DNA of 64,000 nucleotides from CAVQGZ01 sp963712175 (GCA_963712175.1 CAVQGZ010000004.1:186001-250000); one strand, 5' to 3'; counted from the first letter of the stretch, positions 7,782 through 17,389 are shown. Program-made: numbers and translations. Notes: a model not told the origin generated them from the letters alone.

Positions 7782-9637
7782 GTCTGCGATGCTTCCACGT
7801 CGCCGCTCGCACGCCCCTCAGAGGGCGCCTCGCCGTCCACCGGGTCGGAGACCTCGAACCGCCCCGGCTCGTCGCTCGCCGGGGGTCCTTCGCGCGGCGC
7901 GGGCTCGCGCCACGAGTTGGTGATCGGCAGGCGGCGGTCGCGCCCGAAGTTGCGCACCGAGATCTTCGGACCGGGCGGGTACTGGCGCCGCTTGTACTCC
8001 GCGGCGTCGGTCATGCGGAGCACGCGCTCGACGAGGTCTGGCTCGAAGCCCGCAGCCACGAGCTCCGCCGAGCCTCGGTCGTGCTCGATGTAGTCGTCCA
8101 GCACGTCGTCGAGCAGCGAGTAGTCAGGCAGCGAGTCGGTGTCGAGCTGGCCGGGGCGCAGCTCCGCCGACGGGGGCTTGGTGATCGAGCGGGTGGGGAT
8201 CGGCGGGACGTGCCCGGCCGCCTCGGCGTCGGCGTTGCGCCACCGCGACAGCTCCCACACGAGCATCTTCGGCACGTCCTTGATGGGTGCGTATCCGCCG
8301 ACGGCGTCGCCGTAGATGGTCGAGTAGCCGACCGAGAGCTCGGTCTTGTTCCCGGTGGCCAGCACCAGGTGACCCTCGGCGTTGGACAGGGCCATCAGGG
8401 TGACTCCTCGCACCCGGGCCTGCAGGTTCTCCTCGGCGAGGCCACTGAGGCTCAGCGAGTCCTGGAACGCCGCCACCATCGCCGCGATGGGAACGGTGCG
8501 GTAGTCCAGCCCGGTGCGGGTGGCCAGGTCGGCGGCGTCGGAGCGGGAGTGCTCGGAGGAGTAGTCGCTGGGCATCGAGACGCCGACCACATTCTCGGGT
8601 CCCAGGGCGTCCACGGCGATCGCGGCGGTCAGCGCGCTGTCGATGCCGCCGGACAGCCCGATGATCACCGAGCTGAAGCCGTTCTTGCGCACGTAGTCGC
8701 GGGTGCCGGTGACGAGCGCTGCGTAGACCGACCCGAGGTCGCTGCGCGGCGGAGCCACCCCGGACGGGCTGGGCGGGTAGTCAGGGAGCGCCTCGGCGGA
8801 CAGCGTGACGTGCGTGATCGGCATGGGTGAGACCCCGTCGGCCTGTGTCGTTGCCTGCGGCAGCTCCAGGTCTGCGACCAGCACGCCGTCGTCGAACTGC
8901 GGCGCCCGGGCGACGACGCCCCCACCCTGGTCGACGATGATCGAGTCCCCGTCGAAGACGAGCTCGTCCTGCCCGCCGACCAGGTTGACGTAGGCCAGCG
9001 TGCACCCGCCCTCGTCCGCGCGCCGTCGGCACAACGCCAGACGCAGGTCGTCCTTCTCGCGTTCGAAGGGGCTCCCGTTCAGCACCAGCAGCAACCCCGT
9101 GTGGGCAGCCCTGGCAGCAGCGACTGGGCCACCCTCCTGCCACAGGTCCTCGCAGATCATGATCGCGACGTCGACGCCATGGACCCTGATGGTCGTCAGC
9201 CCCGACCCGGGCACGAAGTAGCGCTGCTCGTCGAAGACGCCGTAGTTGGGCAGGTGGTGCTTGGCGTAGCGGGCGACCACGTCACCCCGGTGCAGCACGG
9301 CTGCGACGTTCTGAGGTGCCCCCTTGGGCACCCCTAGCCCGTCGGTCACGTCCGCGTCGCGGTCCAGCGTGCCGACGACGACAACCACCTCCCCGTTGCC
9401 GTCGTCGGCCAGCCGGCGGGCCAGCGCCTGGGTCGACCGGCGTGCGGCGTCCACGAACGAGTGGCGCAGCGCCAGGTCTTCGATGGGGTATCCGGTCAGG
9501 ACCATCTCGGGGAACAGCACCAGGTGAGCGCCCTGTGTCACCGCATGCGCGGTCCAACGGGCCACCAGGTCAGCGTTGCCGTCGATGTCGCCGACGGTGG
9601 GGTTGACCTGCGCAAGGGCGACGCGCAGCCAGGGCAC
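7778..9637 (-). CDS. nadE: Glutamine-dependent NAD+ synthase
   Basis: Converts deamido-NAD to NAD+ with glutamine as ammonia donor. The N-terminal nitrilase-type glutaminase domain (about 1-270) has VLFPEMVLTGYPIEDL (Glu), a YAKHHLPNYG segment (Lys) and MICEDLW (catalytic Cys). The C-terminal synthetase domain has the PP-loop GLSGGIDSALTAAI and the ATGNKTELSVGYSTIYGD segment. Its 619 residues fit the two-domain form. GTG 9637 is preceded by TAGGCT (9644-9649) at 6 nt, so translation is probably leaderless. An Asp/Glu-rich C-terminal tail of about 40 residues is low-complexity. Confidence 0.96.
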   Translation of the reverse strand: MPWLRVALAQVNPTVGDIDGNADLVARWTAHAVTQGAHLVLFPEMVLTGYPIEDLALRHSFVDAARRSTQALARRLADDGNGEVVVVVGTLDRDADVTDGLGVPKGAPQNVAAVLHRGDVVARYAKHHLPNYGVFDEQRYFVPGSGLTTIRVHGVDVAIMICEDLWQEGGPVAAARAAHTGLLLVLNGSPFEREKDDLRLALCRRRADEGGCTLAYVNLVGGQDELVFDGDSIIVDQGGGVVARAPQFDDGVLVADLELPQATTQADGVSPMPITHVTLSAEALPDYPPSPSGVAPPRSDLGSVYAALVTGTRDYVRKNGFSSVIIGLSGGIDSALTAAIAVDALGPENVVGVSMPSDYSSEHSRSDAADLATRTGLDYRTVPIAAMVAAFQDSLSLSGLAEENLQARVRGVTLMALSNAEGHLVLATGNKTELSVGYSTIYGDAVGGYAPIKDVPKMLVWELSRWRNADAEAAGHVPPIPTRSITKPPSAELRPGQLDTDSLPDYSLLDDVLDDYIEHDRGSAELVAAGFEPDLVERVLRMTDAAEYKRRQYPPGPKISVRNFGRDRRLPITNSWREPAPREGPPASDEPGRFEVSDPVDGEAPSEGRASGDVEASQT

Positions 9638-9643
9638 GCGGTG

Positions 9644-9649
9644 AGCCTA
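9644..9649 (-). promoter_or_regulatory. -10 hexamer of nadE
   Basis: TAGGCT on the minus strand, 6 nt before GTG 9637. It lies in the short divergent space shared with glnA2. Confidence 0.5.
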
Positions 9650-9707
9650 GCGATCGCGATCCGTGGCTGCTTGCCACCCGGTCGACCTGACGGGGCAGGA
9701 TGGTCCC

Positions 9708-11045
9708 GTGGACAAGCAGCAGGAGTTCGTGCTCCGGACCATCGAGGAACGTGACATCCGCTTCGTGCGGCTGTGGTTCACCGACGTGCTGGGTCAGCTG
9801 AAGTCGGTCGCCGTCGCCCCCGCTGAGCTCGAGGGCGCCTTCGCCGAAGGCCTTGGGTTCGACGGCTCGGCGATCGAAGGGTTCACCCGCGTCTACGAGT
9901 CGGACATGCTCGCCCAGCCCGACCCCGCCACGTTCCAGATCCTGCCCTGGCGGGGTGACGCCCACGGGACGGCGCGGCTGTTCTGCGACATCAACATGCC
10001 CGATGGCTCTCCCTCGTTCGCCGACCCCAGGTACGTGCTCAAGCGCGCCCTCAGCAAGGCCGCCGACCAGGGCTTCACGTTCTACACCCACCCGGAGGTC
10101 GAGTTTTACCTGTTCCGGGAGCTGCCGGCCAGGGGTGCGCAGCCCGTGCCCATCGACTCCAGTGGCTACTTCGACCACACACCCCAAGGTGACGAGCACG
10201 ACTTCAGGCGGGCGACGATCCTGACGCTGGAGGCGATGGGGATCTCGGTCGAGTTCAGCCACCACGAGGGTGGGCCGGGCCAGCAGGAGATCGACCTGCG
10301 CTATGCCGACGCGCTGTCCACCGCTGACAACATCATGACCTTCCGCCAGGTGGTCAAGCAGGTAGCGCTGATGCAGGATATGTACGCCTCGTTCATGCCC
10401 AAGCCGATGACGGAGTTCCCAGGCAGCGGCATGCACACGCACCTGTCGCTGTTCGAGGGCGACCGCAACGCCTTCCACGAAGCAGGGGCTGAGTTCGAGC
10501 TCTCCTCGACGGGCCGCGCCTTCATCGCCGGGCTGCTGCGCCATGCCCCGGAGATCACTGCTGTCACCAACCAGTGGGTCAACTCGTACAAGCGCCTCTG
10601 GGGCGGCGACGAGGCGCCCGCCTTCATCAGCTGGGGTCACAACAACCGATCGGCGCTGGTGCGCGTCCCGATGTACAAGCCGGGCAAGGAGCGTTCTGCT
10701 CGTGTCGAGTACCGCGCCCTCGACGCCGCGGCCAACCCCTACCTGGCTTTCGCTGTGCTGCTGCAGGCCGGGCTCACGGGCATCACCGAGGGGTACGAGC
10801 TGCCGGTCGAGGCGGAGGACGACGTCTGGTCGCTCACCAACCAGGAGCGGCGCGCCCTCGGCATCGAGCCGTTGCCGTCCTCGCTCAACGAGGCGATCCG
10901 AGCCATGGAGCGCTCCGAGCTGGTTGCCGAAGCGCTCGGGGAGCACGTCTACGAGTTCGTGCTGCGCAACAAGCGGGCCGAATGGGCTGCCTACTCCAAG
11001 CAGGTGACGCCGTTCGAACGTGACCGGATGCTCCCGGTGCTGTGA
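9708..11045 (+). CDS. glnA2: Glutamine synthetase, GlnA2-type paralogue
   Basis: Glutamine synthetase fold, forming glutamine from glutamate, ammonia and ATP. Visible signatures: LWFTDVLGQLKSV and GLGFDGSAIEGF in the N-terminal beta-grasp; THPEVEFYLF and GQQEIDLRYAD (metal-binding Glu); PGSGMHTHLSLF (catalytic-site His/Arg region) and NRSALVRVP. Length is 445 residues from GTG 9708; the ORF extends 45 nt upstream, but homologues start at DKQQEFVL. The adenylylation loop has Trp (VWSL, residue 374) where GlnA1 has Tyr, so it is probably not adenylylated. It overlaps glnE by 4 bp. Some GlnA2-type paralogues act on other glutamyl substrates, so the substrate is less certain than the fold. Confidence 0.93.
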   Translation: MDKQQEFVLRTIEERDIRFVRLWFTDVLGQLKSVAVAPAELEGAFAEGLGFDGSAIEGFTRVYESDMLAQPDPATFQILPWRGDAHGTARLFCDINMPDGSPSFADPRYVLKRALSKAADQGFTFYTHPEVEFYLFRELPARGAQPVPIDSSGYFDHTPQGDEHDFRRATILTLEAMGISVEFSHHEGGPGQQEIDLRYADALSTADNIMTFRQVVKQVALMQDMYASFMPKPMTEFPGSGMHTHLSLFEGDRNAFHEAGAEFELSSTGRAFIAGLLRHAPEITAVTNQWVNSYKRLWGGDEAPAFISWGHNNRSALVRVPMYKPGKERSARVEYRALDAAANPYLAFAVLLQAGLTGITEGYELPVEAEDDVWSLTNQERRALGIEPLPSSLNEAIRAMERSELVAEALGEHVYEFVLRNKRAEWAAYSKQVTPFERDRMLPVL

Positions 11046-14000
11046 GACCCCGCACCGCCACGGCGGCGGCAGCGCTGGCCCGGCTGGGGTTCGTCGACGC
11101 GAAGCGAGCCGAACGGCTGCTGGCGACTCCGACCCTCGCCCCGATCGTCGACGACGACGAGGTGCTTGGCGCACTCGGCGCATCGGCCGACCCCGACCTG
11201 GCGCTCCTGGGCCTCGACAGGCTGCTGGAGACCGCCACCGACCCCGACCGGCTGATCGCCGAGCTTGAGCGTGACGCGGTCCTGCGGCGTCGACTCTTCG
11301 CGGTGCTGGGCATGTCGGCCGGGCTCGCCGACCACCTCGCCCGCCATCCTGACGACTGGCATGGTCTCGCGCAGCTGGGACTGCCCGCCCCCCGACCCAC
11401 GGCTCAGGATGTCCGCGCCGAGCTGCTGGAGGCCGTCGGTGCGGACCCCGCCTCCACCGAGCCGGTGGCCACCGTCTCCGACGCCGTCGATGCCATGCGC
11501 GCGGCCTACCGCCGCGCTCTCATGCTTCTTGCTGCCCGCGACCTGGCCGACTCCCTCGACGTCGGAATCGTGGCGGGCGAGCTCGCTGACCTGGCTGCGG
11601 CCGCGCTCGAGGCCGGCCTCGCCATCGCCCGAGCCGACTACCCGGCGGAGGCGGCGTCCGCCCGGCTCGCGATCATCGGGATGGGCAAGTGCGGAGGGCA
11701 GGAGCTCAACTATGTCAGCGACGTGGACGTCGTCTTCGTCGCCGAGCAGGTGGAACCGTCGGCGGAGGCGGATGCCGTCGACGACGCTGCCGCGGCCGTG
11801 GCTGCGGCGACGACCCTGGCAACGGCGGTCATGCGAGCGTGCGCCGAGTCCAGCACGGAGCCTCCGCTGTGGGTCGTGGACGCTGCGTTGCGCCCGGAGG
11901 GCAAGAGCGGACCCCTCGTTCGTCGCGTTGCCAGCCATCGCGACTACTACGAGCGTTGGGCCAAGACGTGGGAGTTCCAGGCGCTGCTCAAGGCACGGCC
12001 CGTCGCCGGTGACGTCGAGGTCGGTCAGGACTACATGGCGGCCATCGGTCCCCTGGTGTGGCGGGCGGCCGAGCGAGATGGCTTCGTCAGCGACGTGCAG
12101 GCCATGCGGCGCAGGGTCGAGGAGCACATCCCGCGCAAGGAGGTGGACCGACATCTCAAGCTCGGTGCGGGTGGGCTGCGCGACATCGAGTTCGCGGTCC
12201 AGATGCTGCAGCTCGTGCACGGACGAGCCGACGAGTCGCTGCGCAGCCGGTCGACCCTGGGCGGACTGGCGGCCCTGACCTCCGGCGGCTACGTCGGACG
12301 CGAGGACGGGTCGGCGCTGGCCTCGTCCTACCGGTTTCTTCGCAGCCTCGAGCACCGCGTCCAGCTGTACAAGCTGCGGCGTACCCACCTGATGCCGATC
12401 AGTGAGGACGATCGGCGACGGCTCGGGCGTTCCCTCGGCTACGTCCGTGACCCCGTCGGGAGGCTGGATTCGCAGCTCAAGAGCCATCGCTCGGACGTCC
12501 GTCGCCTGCACGAGAAGATCTTCTACCGTCCGCTCCTGGACGCGGTCGCTCGACTGCCCAGCGAGGAGGTGCGGCTGACGACCGACGCCGCCAAGACGCG
12601 GCTCAAGGCCCTCGGGTACCGGGACCCGGCCGGCGCGCTTCGCCACATCGAGTCGCTGACCAGGGGTGTGTCGAGGCGGGCCTCGATCCAGCGAACACTC
12701 CTGCCGGTACTGCTCGGCTGGTTCGCCGACGGTGTGGACCCGGATGCCGGGCTGCGCGGCTTCCGCGAGGTCAGCGACGCGCTCGGGGAGACGCACTGGT
12801 ACCTCAGCCTGCTGCGCGACGAGCAGGCGGCGGCCGAGCGGATGGCCCGCGTGCTGGCGTCGAGCCGGTTCGCGACCGAGCTTCTCCTGCGGGCACCGGA
12901 GGCCGTCCAGCTTCTCGGCGAGGAGTCCACCAGCGCCGGGGCGCACTTCAGCACGCGTGCCGAGCTCGAGGACGAGGTGCGCGCTGTCGTCGCCCGGCAC
13001 GACGACGCCGAGTCGGCCATCGCAGCCGTGCGAGCGATGCGTCGACACGAGCTGTTCGGCATCGCGGTGGCCGACCTCGGTGCCGAGGTAGGGGTGGGAC
13101 CGGCCTCCGACGAGACGCTTCCCGTCGAGCAGATCGGTGCCGCCGTGACAGCGGTGGCGCAAGCCACCGTCCTAGGAGCCTTGGAGCTCGCCAGACGTGG
13201 TGTCGCCGACCGGCACGGAGCTGACCTCGACGTCGAGTTCGGCGTGGTCGCGATGGGACGTCTCGGTGGCCACGAGATGGCGTACTCCTCCGACGCGGAC
13301 GTGATGTACGTGTACCGAGCTGGCCCACAGGCCGGGGAGGCCGAGGCCGCGAGGTACGCCCTGGCGATCGCCCAGGAGATGCACCGGCTGCTGGCGCTGC
13401 CCTCACCCGAACCACCGCTGCTGCTGGATGCCGACCTGCGCCCGGAGGGTCGATCGGGCCCGCTGGTTCGCAGCCTCGGTTCCTACGAGGCGTACTACGA
13501 ACGCTGGGGCGAGGTGTGGGAGCGCCAGGCCCTGCTGCGGGCCGAGCCCATGGCCGGCAGCCCCGGGCTGCTCGACGACATGGCGGCTCTCGTCGACCCG
13601 CTGCGCTGGTCGACTGCCGGGCTCAGCGCCGACGAGCTTCGTGAGGTGCGCCGGATCAAGGCTCGGGTGGAGTCGGAACGGTTGCCGCGCGGGGTGGACA
13701 AGACCCGGCATCTCAAGCTTGGGCCCGGTGGCCTCGCCGACGTCGAGTGGACGGTGCAGACCCTTCAGCTGCAGCACGCGGGCGAGGTTGCGGGCCTGCG
13801 CACGACCGAGACGGTCGCGGCCCTCCGGGCCGCCGTGGACGCCGACCTGATCGAGCGGGCCGATGCCCAGGTGCTGATCGACTCGTGGCGGCTGGTCGGG
13901 GAGATGCGCAACGCGATCGTGCACGTGACGGGTCGCGCGTCCGACGTGGTGCCGAAGGATGGCCGAGTGCTGGAGAGCCTGGCTCGGGTGCTCGGCCATG

Positions 14001-14095
14001 CGCCGGGCGAGGCGGCCGAGATGCAGGACGAGCACGCGCGCGCCACCCGTCGGGCACGGCGAGTGGTCAACCGGATCTTCTACGGCGAGGAGTAG
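11042..14095 (+). CDS. glnE: Bifunctional glutamine synthetase adenylyltransferase/deadenylase
   Basis: Adds or removes AMP on the regulatory Tyr of glutamine synthetase. The protein has 1017 residues with two GlnE nucleotidyltransferase modules: GMGKCGGQELNYVSDVDVVFV near residue 211 and AMGRLGGHEMAYSSDADVMYVY near 736. Each has the G-G and S-D-x-D metal motif and is followed by DLRPEG(K/R)SGPLVR-type and HLKLGxGGLxDxE motifs. GTG 11042 overlaps the glnA2 stop (GTGA), so the genes are coupled. The likely target is GlnA1 at 17571-18995, which keeps the modified Tyr, rather than its operon partner. Confidence 0.97.
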   Translation: MRPRTATAAAALARLGFVDAKRAERLLATPTLAPIVDDDEVLGALGASADPDLALLGLDRLLETATDPDRLIAELERDAVLRRRLFAVLGMSAGLADHLARHPDDWHGLAQLGLPAPRPTAQDVRAELLEAVGADPASTEPVATVSDAVDAMRAAYRRALMLLAARDLADSLDVGIVAGELADLAAAALEAGLAIARADYPAEAASARLAIIGMGKCGGQELNYVSDVDVVFVAEQVEPSAEADAVDDAAAAVAAATTLATAVMRACAESSTEPPLWVVDAALRPEGKSGPLVRRVASHRDYYERWAKTWEFQALLKARPVAGDVEVGQDYMAAIGPLVWRAAERDGFVSDVQAMRRRVEEHIPRKEVDRHLKLGAGGLRDIEFAVQMLQLVHGRADESLRSRSTLGGLAALTSGGYVGREDGSALASSYRFLRSLEHRVQLYKLRRTHLMPISEDDRRRLGRSLGYVRDPVGRLDSQLKSHRSDVRRLHEKIFYRPLLDAVARLPSEEVRLTTDAAKTRLKALGYRDPAGALRHIESLTRGVSRRASIQRTLLPVLLGWFADGVDPDAGLRGFREVSDALGETHWYLSLLRDEQAAAERMARVLASSRFATELLLRAPEAVQLLGEESTSAGAHFSTRAELEDEVRAVVARHDDAESAIAAVRAMRRHELFGIAVADLGAEVGVGPASDETLPVEQIGAAVTAVAQATVLGALELARRGVADRHGADLDVEFGVVAMGRLGGHEMAYSSDADVMYVYRAGPQAGEAEAARYALAIAQEMHRLLALPSPEPPLLLDADLRPEGRSGPLVRSLGSYEAYYERWGEVWERQALLRAEPMAGSPGLLDDMAALVDPLRWSTAGLSADELREVRRIKARVESERLPRGVDKTRHLKLGPGGLADVEWTVQTLQLQHAGEVAGLRTTETVAALRAAVDADLIERADAQVLIDSWRLVGEMRNAIVHVTGRASDVVPKDGRVLESLARVLGHAPGEAAEMQDEHARATRRARRVVNRIFYGEE

Positions 14096-14098
14096 GCC

Positions 14099-14800
14099 AT
14101 GAGCCACCAGGCCTCAGCAGAACCCACGAGCAGATCGGCCACGAAGGCTCGGCGGCGGCGACCGCCGTCCTCACGCCGCGCTCGTCCCGTCGACCTCGCC
14201 ACGGGCCTCGCGCTGGGCTACGTGGCAGGGTCCGTGTCCTTCAGCAGCCTCATCGGGCGGTGGCGCGCGCCGGGGGTCGACTTCTCCGAGGCCGAGGTGT
14301 ACGTCGAGCAGACCGGGCGGTCCATAACCCTGGGCGGGACAACGCCGACGAGTGTGGGCGCCCACCTCGGCGGGCAGTGGGCGGGGTTGGCGATCGCTCT
14401 GGAGGCCGCCAAGGCGGCGGTGCCGACGTGGGCGGCTCGTCGGCTGTCATCGGGGACGGGCGTCGGGGAGGCGGTGGCCGCCGGCGCCGTCCTGGGGCAT
14501 GCCTACCCCCTCTGGCAGCTCGGTCGCCGCGGTGGGTACGGGGCTTCGCCGATCATCGGCGGCATGCTCGTGCTGGACCCGCTGGGCCTTCTGGCGACGA
14601 ACGCGGCTCTCATGGCGGTCATCGGGATCACGGGGGAGCGCCGGCTCGTGCTGGCCTGGCCGCTCTCGCTGTCGGTGTGGGCGGCAGCACGACGCCGGCC
14701 AGAGCTGCTCTGGTACACGGCGGCGGTCAATGCCATCTTGTGGAGCCGTCTGGTGCCCGAGCTGCGCAGCACGATGTCGGGGCTGCTGAGCGAGAACTGA
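14099..14800 (+). CDS. PlsY-like glycerol-3-phosphate acyltransferase family membrane protein, divergent
   Basis: Codes for 233 residues with a basic N-terminal tail of about 30, then several hydrophobic helices starting DLATGLALGYVAGSVSFSSLIGR, like the PlsY N-terminus. PlsY transfers acyl groups from acyl-phosphate to glycerol 3-phosphate. The conserved PlsY motifs are altered: the loop GHAYPLWQLGRRGGYGASP has GGYG where PlsY has GGKG, and the GNPGATN-like loop reads GGTTPTSVGAH. It may therefore be a functionally divergent paralogue. It starts 3 bp after the glnE stop, likely as the third gene of glnA2-glnE. Fold assignment fair, activity uncertain. Confidence 0.66.
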   Translation: MSHQASAEPTSRSATKARRRRPPSSRRARPVDLATGLALGYVAGSVSFSSLIGRWRAPGVDFSEAEVYVEQTGRSITLGGTTPTSVGAHLGGQWAGLAIALEAAKAAVPTWAARRLSSGTGVGEAVAAGAVLGHAYPLWQLGRRGGYGASPIIGGMLVLDPLGLLATNAALMAVIGITGERRLVLAWPLSLSVWAAARRRPELLWYTAAVNAILWSRLVPELRSTMSGLLSEN

Positions 14801-14860
14801 CGCGACCACTCGTTGCCCGGACGGGCGGCGGCAGGCGCGCCCGAGCGCTAGCGTCCAGGC

Positions 14861-15919
14861 ATGCCGCAGTACACGGTGTTGCGGGACATGCCTCGCGACG
14901 AGCGTCGTCGCGTCATCACCGGGCTGCGCCGACTGCGGTCTGCCCTGCGGGAGCAGCTGCCGCCCAAGAGCCTGGATCGCACGATGCTGCTGGCCACGTG
15001 GAACATCCGCGAGCTGGACTCGACCAAGTACGGCCTTCGTACCGACGAGGCCTACCTCTACCTCGCCGAGGTGATCAGCCACGTCGACCTCGTGGCCATC
15101 CAGGAGGTGCGTGAGGACTTGGCGGGTCTCACGCGGCTGACCAGGTCGTTGGGGCCGATGTGGAGCTCCATCGTCACCGACGTGACCGAGGGTCGGGCCG
15201 GCAATGGTGAGCGGATGGCGTTCGTCTACGACACCCGTACCGTCTCGTTCGGTGGGCTGGCGGGCGAGCTCGTGCTCCCCCCGTTGTCAGACGGCACGAT
15301 GCCGGTGCAGGTGGCGCGCACGCCCTTCATGGCGGGGTTCGTCGCCGGGTGGGCGCGATTCCAGCTGGCCACGGTGCACGTCATCTACGGAAGCCAGCGG
15401 CGCGACGACGAGCGACGCGTGGCCGAGATCAAGGAGATCGCCGCGTTCCTGCGGCGCCGGACGGCCGATCGTCATGCCTGGTCGCGGGACCTCGTCCTGC
15501 TGGGTGACTTCAACATCTTCGCGCCGCAGGACCTGACCATGCAGGCCTTGACCGGCGAGGGGTGGATCGTGCCCGCGGAGCTGCAGGCGATTCCCGGCAG
15601 CAACGTGCCCAAGGACAAGGCCTACGACCAGATCGCGCTGCGCGATGACGACGAGCGGCGTCGGCGGTTCGAGACAACCGGACGGGCCGGCGTCTTCGAC
15701 CCGTTCGAGTCGGTGTACCGGCTCGACGAGGAGGAGGTGTACGAGCCGGAGATGGGCGAGGGGTACCACGTCAGCCGGGCGGGCAGGCAACGGGACGAGA
15801 AGCAGCGCAACCGGTACTACCGCGAGTGGCGTACCCACCAGCTCTCCGACCACTTGCCGATGTGGGTGGAGATCCGCACCGACTACACCGACGAGTACCT
15901 GACCGCGCGACGCCGCTAG
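14861..15919 (+). CDS. Endonuclease/exonuclease/phosphatase (EEP) family hydrolase
   Basis: Codes for 352 residues. The EEP metal-dependent phosphodiesterase motifs occur in order: LLATWNIRELD (Asn, residue 50 region), VAIQEVRED (metal-binding Glu, about 85), LVLLGDFNIFAPQD (Asp/Asn, about 210) and LSDHLPMWVEI (Asp-His, about 335). The charged segment 250-310 between GDFNI and SDH is longer than in small DNases. No signal peptide, so probably cytoplasmic. Substrate (nucleic acid, phosphoester or lipid head group) cannot be told from sequence. It is convergent with the PLP decarboxylase, with a strong hairpin at the junction. Confidence 0.85.
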   Translation: MPQYTVLRDMPRDERRRVITGLRRLRSALREQLPPKSLDRTMLLATWNIRELDSTKYGLRTDEAYLYLAEVISHVDLVAIQEVREDLAGLTRLTRSLGPMWSSIVTDVTEGRAGNGERMAFVYDTRTVSFGGLAGELVLPPLSDGTMPVQVARTPFMAGFVAGWARFQLATVHVIYGSQRRDDERRVAEIKEIAAFLRRRTADRHAWSRDLVLLGDFNIFAPQDLTMQALTGEGWIVPAELQAIPGSNVPKDKAYDQIALRDDDERRRRFETTGRAGVFDPFESVYRLDEEEVYEPEMGEGYHVSRAGRQRDEKQRNRYYREWRTHQLSDHLPMWVEIRTDYTDEYLTARRR

Positions 15920-15935
15920 GCGGTCAGCGGCGTCG
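15908..15935. terminator. Bidirectional hairpin terminator candidate
   Basis: CGACGCCGCT (15908-15917) and AGCGGCGTCG (15926-15935) form a perfect 10-bp stem with an 8-nt loop. It spans the stop codons of two convergent genes. There is no U-tract, as is common in high-GC actinobacteria. Confidence 0.55.
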
Positions 15936-17309
15936 GGCGACCTCAGTGGCTCGACGCAGCGCAGCCAGGGATCGCTCGACCTGGGCCTCGTCGGTCGCCC
16001 AGTTGCTCACCGCGATCCGCAGGACACGGCGACCACGCCACGTCGATCCGGTCATCCACGTCTCCCCGTCCGCCAGCAGCGCCTGCTCGACGGCCAGGGT
16101 GGTCTCGTCATCCCCCCAGGTCGTCGACACCTGCGTGAACACGACGTCGTTGAGCACCTCTCCGCCGAGGGCGCGCACGCCCTCGGCCAGCGTCCGTGCA
16201 TGCCGGTGCAACCCACTGACCAGGTCGTCCACCCCGGAGCGACCCAGGTATCGCAGCGTGGCCCACAGTGGGAAGGCGCGGGCTCGCTGCGAGAACTCCG
16301 GGGTCAGCTCGAACGGGTCAGGCGCGCCGCGGCTGTGCATGAGGTACGGGGCGTGGATGCCGAGGGTGGCGCGATGGACGACCGGGTCGGCGACGATGGC
16401 CAGGCCGGAGTCGTAGGAGACGTTCAACGTCTTGTGCGCGTCGGTGGCCCATGAGTCGGCGCGCTCGTACCCGGCCACCAGGTGCCGGGTGGACGCCGCG
16501 GCACCGGCCCACAACCCGAAGGCTCCGTCCACGTGGACCCACGCCCCGTGGTCATGAGCCAGCGGTATGGCGGCGGTGAAGTCGTCGAACGCGCCGGAGT
16601 GGATGTCACCTGCCTGCAGGGCGACGACAGTCGGTGCGTCAACTGCCGCCAGCGCCTCGGCGAGAGCATCGATGCGGATCCGGCTCTGGTCGTCCACCGG
16701 CACCGTCTCGGCGCTGCCGAGGCCGAGGTAGCGCAGCGCCAGGTCGATGGTGCTGTGGCGCTCCTCGCTCACCAGCACCCGCACCCGGGGCGCCCCCTGC
16801 AGGCCGTCGGCCTCGACGTCCCAGCCGGCGCGGGCGAGCACGGCGTGGCGCCCCGCGGCGAGTCCGGTGAAGTTGGCCATCATCCCGCCGGTCACCGTCC
16901 CGACGGTGGCGGTCGGGGGCAGCCCGAGCAGGTCGAGCACCCACGCCTGCACGGCTTCGCGGGCCGCGCTGTGCGCTGGGGTCACCTCGCGCAGGCCGAC
17001 GTTCTGGTCCCAGGCACTGACCATCCAGTCCGCGGCGATGCTGACCGGGTAGGCACCGCCGATGACGAAGCCGAAGAACCGCGGTGAGCTGAGGGCGGCC
17101 AAGCCCGGTTCTGCGGCGCTGACCAGGGCGTCGAGCACCTCCACGGGGTCGCTGGGGGTCTCGGGCAGCGAACCACCGAAGACCTGGGCCAGCTCGTCGG
17201 CGGTGGCCCTGGCCGGAACCGGGCGCTCCGGCATCCCGTCGAGGTAGTGCTGGGCATGCTGATGGGCCCGCGTCAGCAGGCGGGCGACGTCATCGCTGGG
17301 ATCTGCCAT
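15924..17309 (-). CDS. Pyridoxal-phosphate-dependent group II amino acid decarboxylase family protein
   Basis: Codes for 461 residues. The PLP lysine motif DSWATDAHKTLNVSYDSGLAI is clear. GTVTGGMMANFTGLAAGRHAVL is the cofactor phosphate region, and HVDGAFGLWAG carries the PLP-contacting Asp. The family includes aromatic-L-amino-acid, diaminobutyrate and tyrosine decarboxylases; the substrate cannot be chosen from these residues. ATG 17309 (MADPSDDVARLL) is the sensible start; the ORF runs 76 codons further upstream into the palindromic intergenic repeat, which is non-coding. It lies downstream of glnA1 but is separated from it by that 47-nt palindrome. Confidence 0.86.
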   Translation of the reverse strand: MADPSDDVARLLTRAHQHAQHYLDGMPERPVPARATADELAQVFGGSLPETPSDPVEVLDALVSAAEPGLAALSSPRFFGFVIGGAYPVSIAADWMVSAWDQNVGLREVTPAHSAAREAVQAWVLDLLGLPPTATVGTVTGGMMANFTGLAAGRHAVLARAGWDVEADGLQGAPRVRVLVSEERHSTIDLALRYLGLGSAETVPVDDQSRIRIDALAEALAAVDAPTVVALQAGDIHSGAFDDFTAAIPLAHDHGAWVHVDGAFGLWAGAAASTRHLVAGYERADSWATDAHKTLNVSYDSGLAIVADPVVHRATLGIHAPYLMHSRGAPDPFELTPEFSQRARAFPLWATLRYLGRSGVDDLVSGLHRHARTLAEGVRALGGEVLNDVVFTQVSTTWGDDETTLAVEQALLADGETWMTGSTWRGRRVLRIAVSNWATDEAQVERSLAALRRATEVARRR

Positions 17310-17389
17310 GCTGCGGAGTCTGCCGCAAGGGCTGGGCACGCCGGGATACACCCGGTTGCCCCGCCCTCCCGGTCGGTTCTGCCGGGCCC

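Noticed and set aside
10991..13162. A 723-codon leftward frame antisense to glnE
   Set aside because: glnE is fully supported by its two nucleotidyltransferase motifs; the antisense product is low-complexity.
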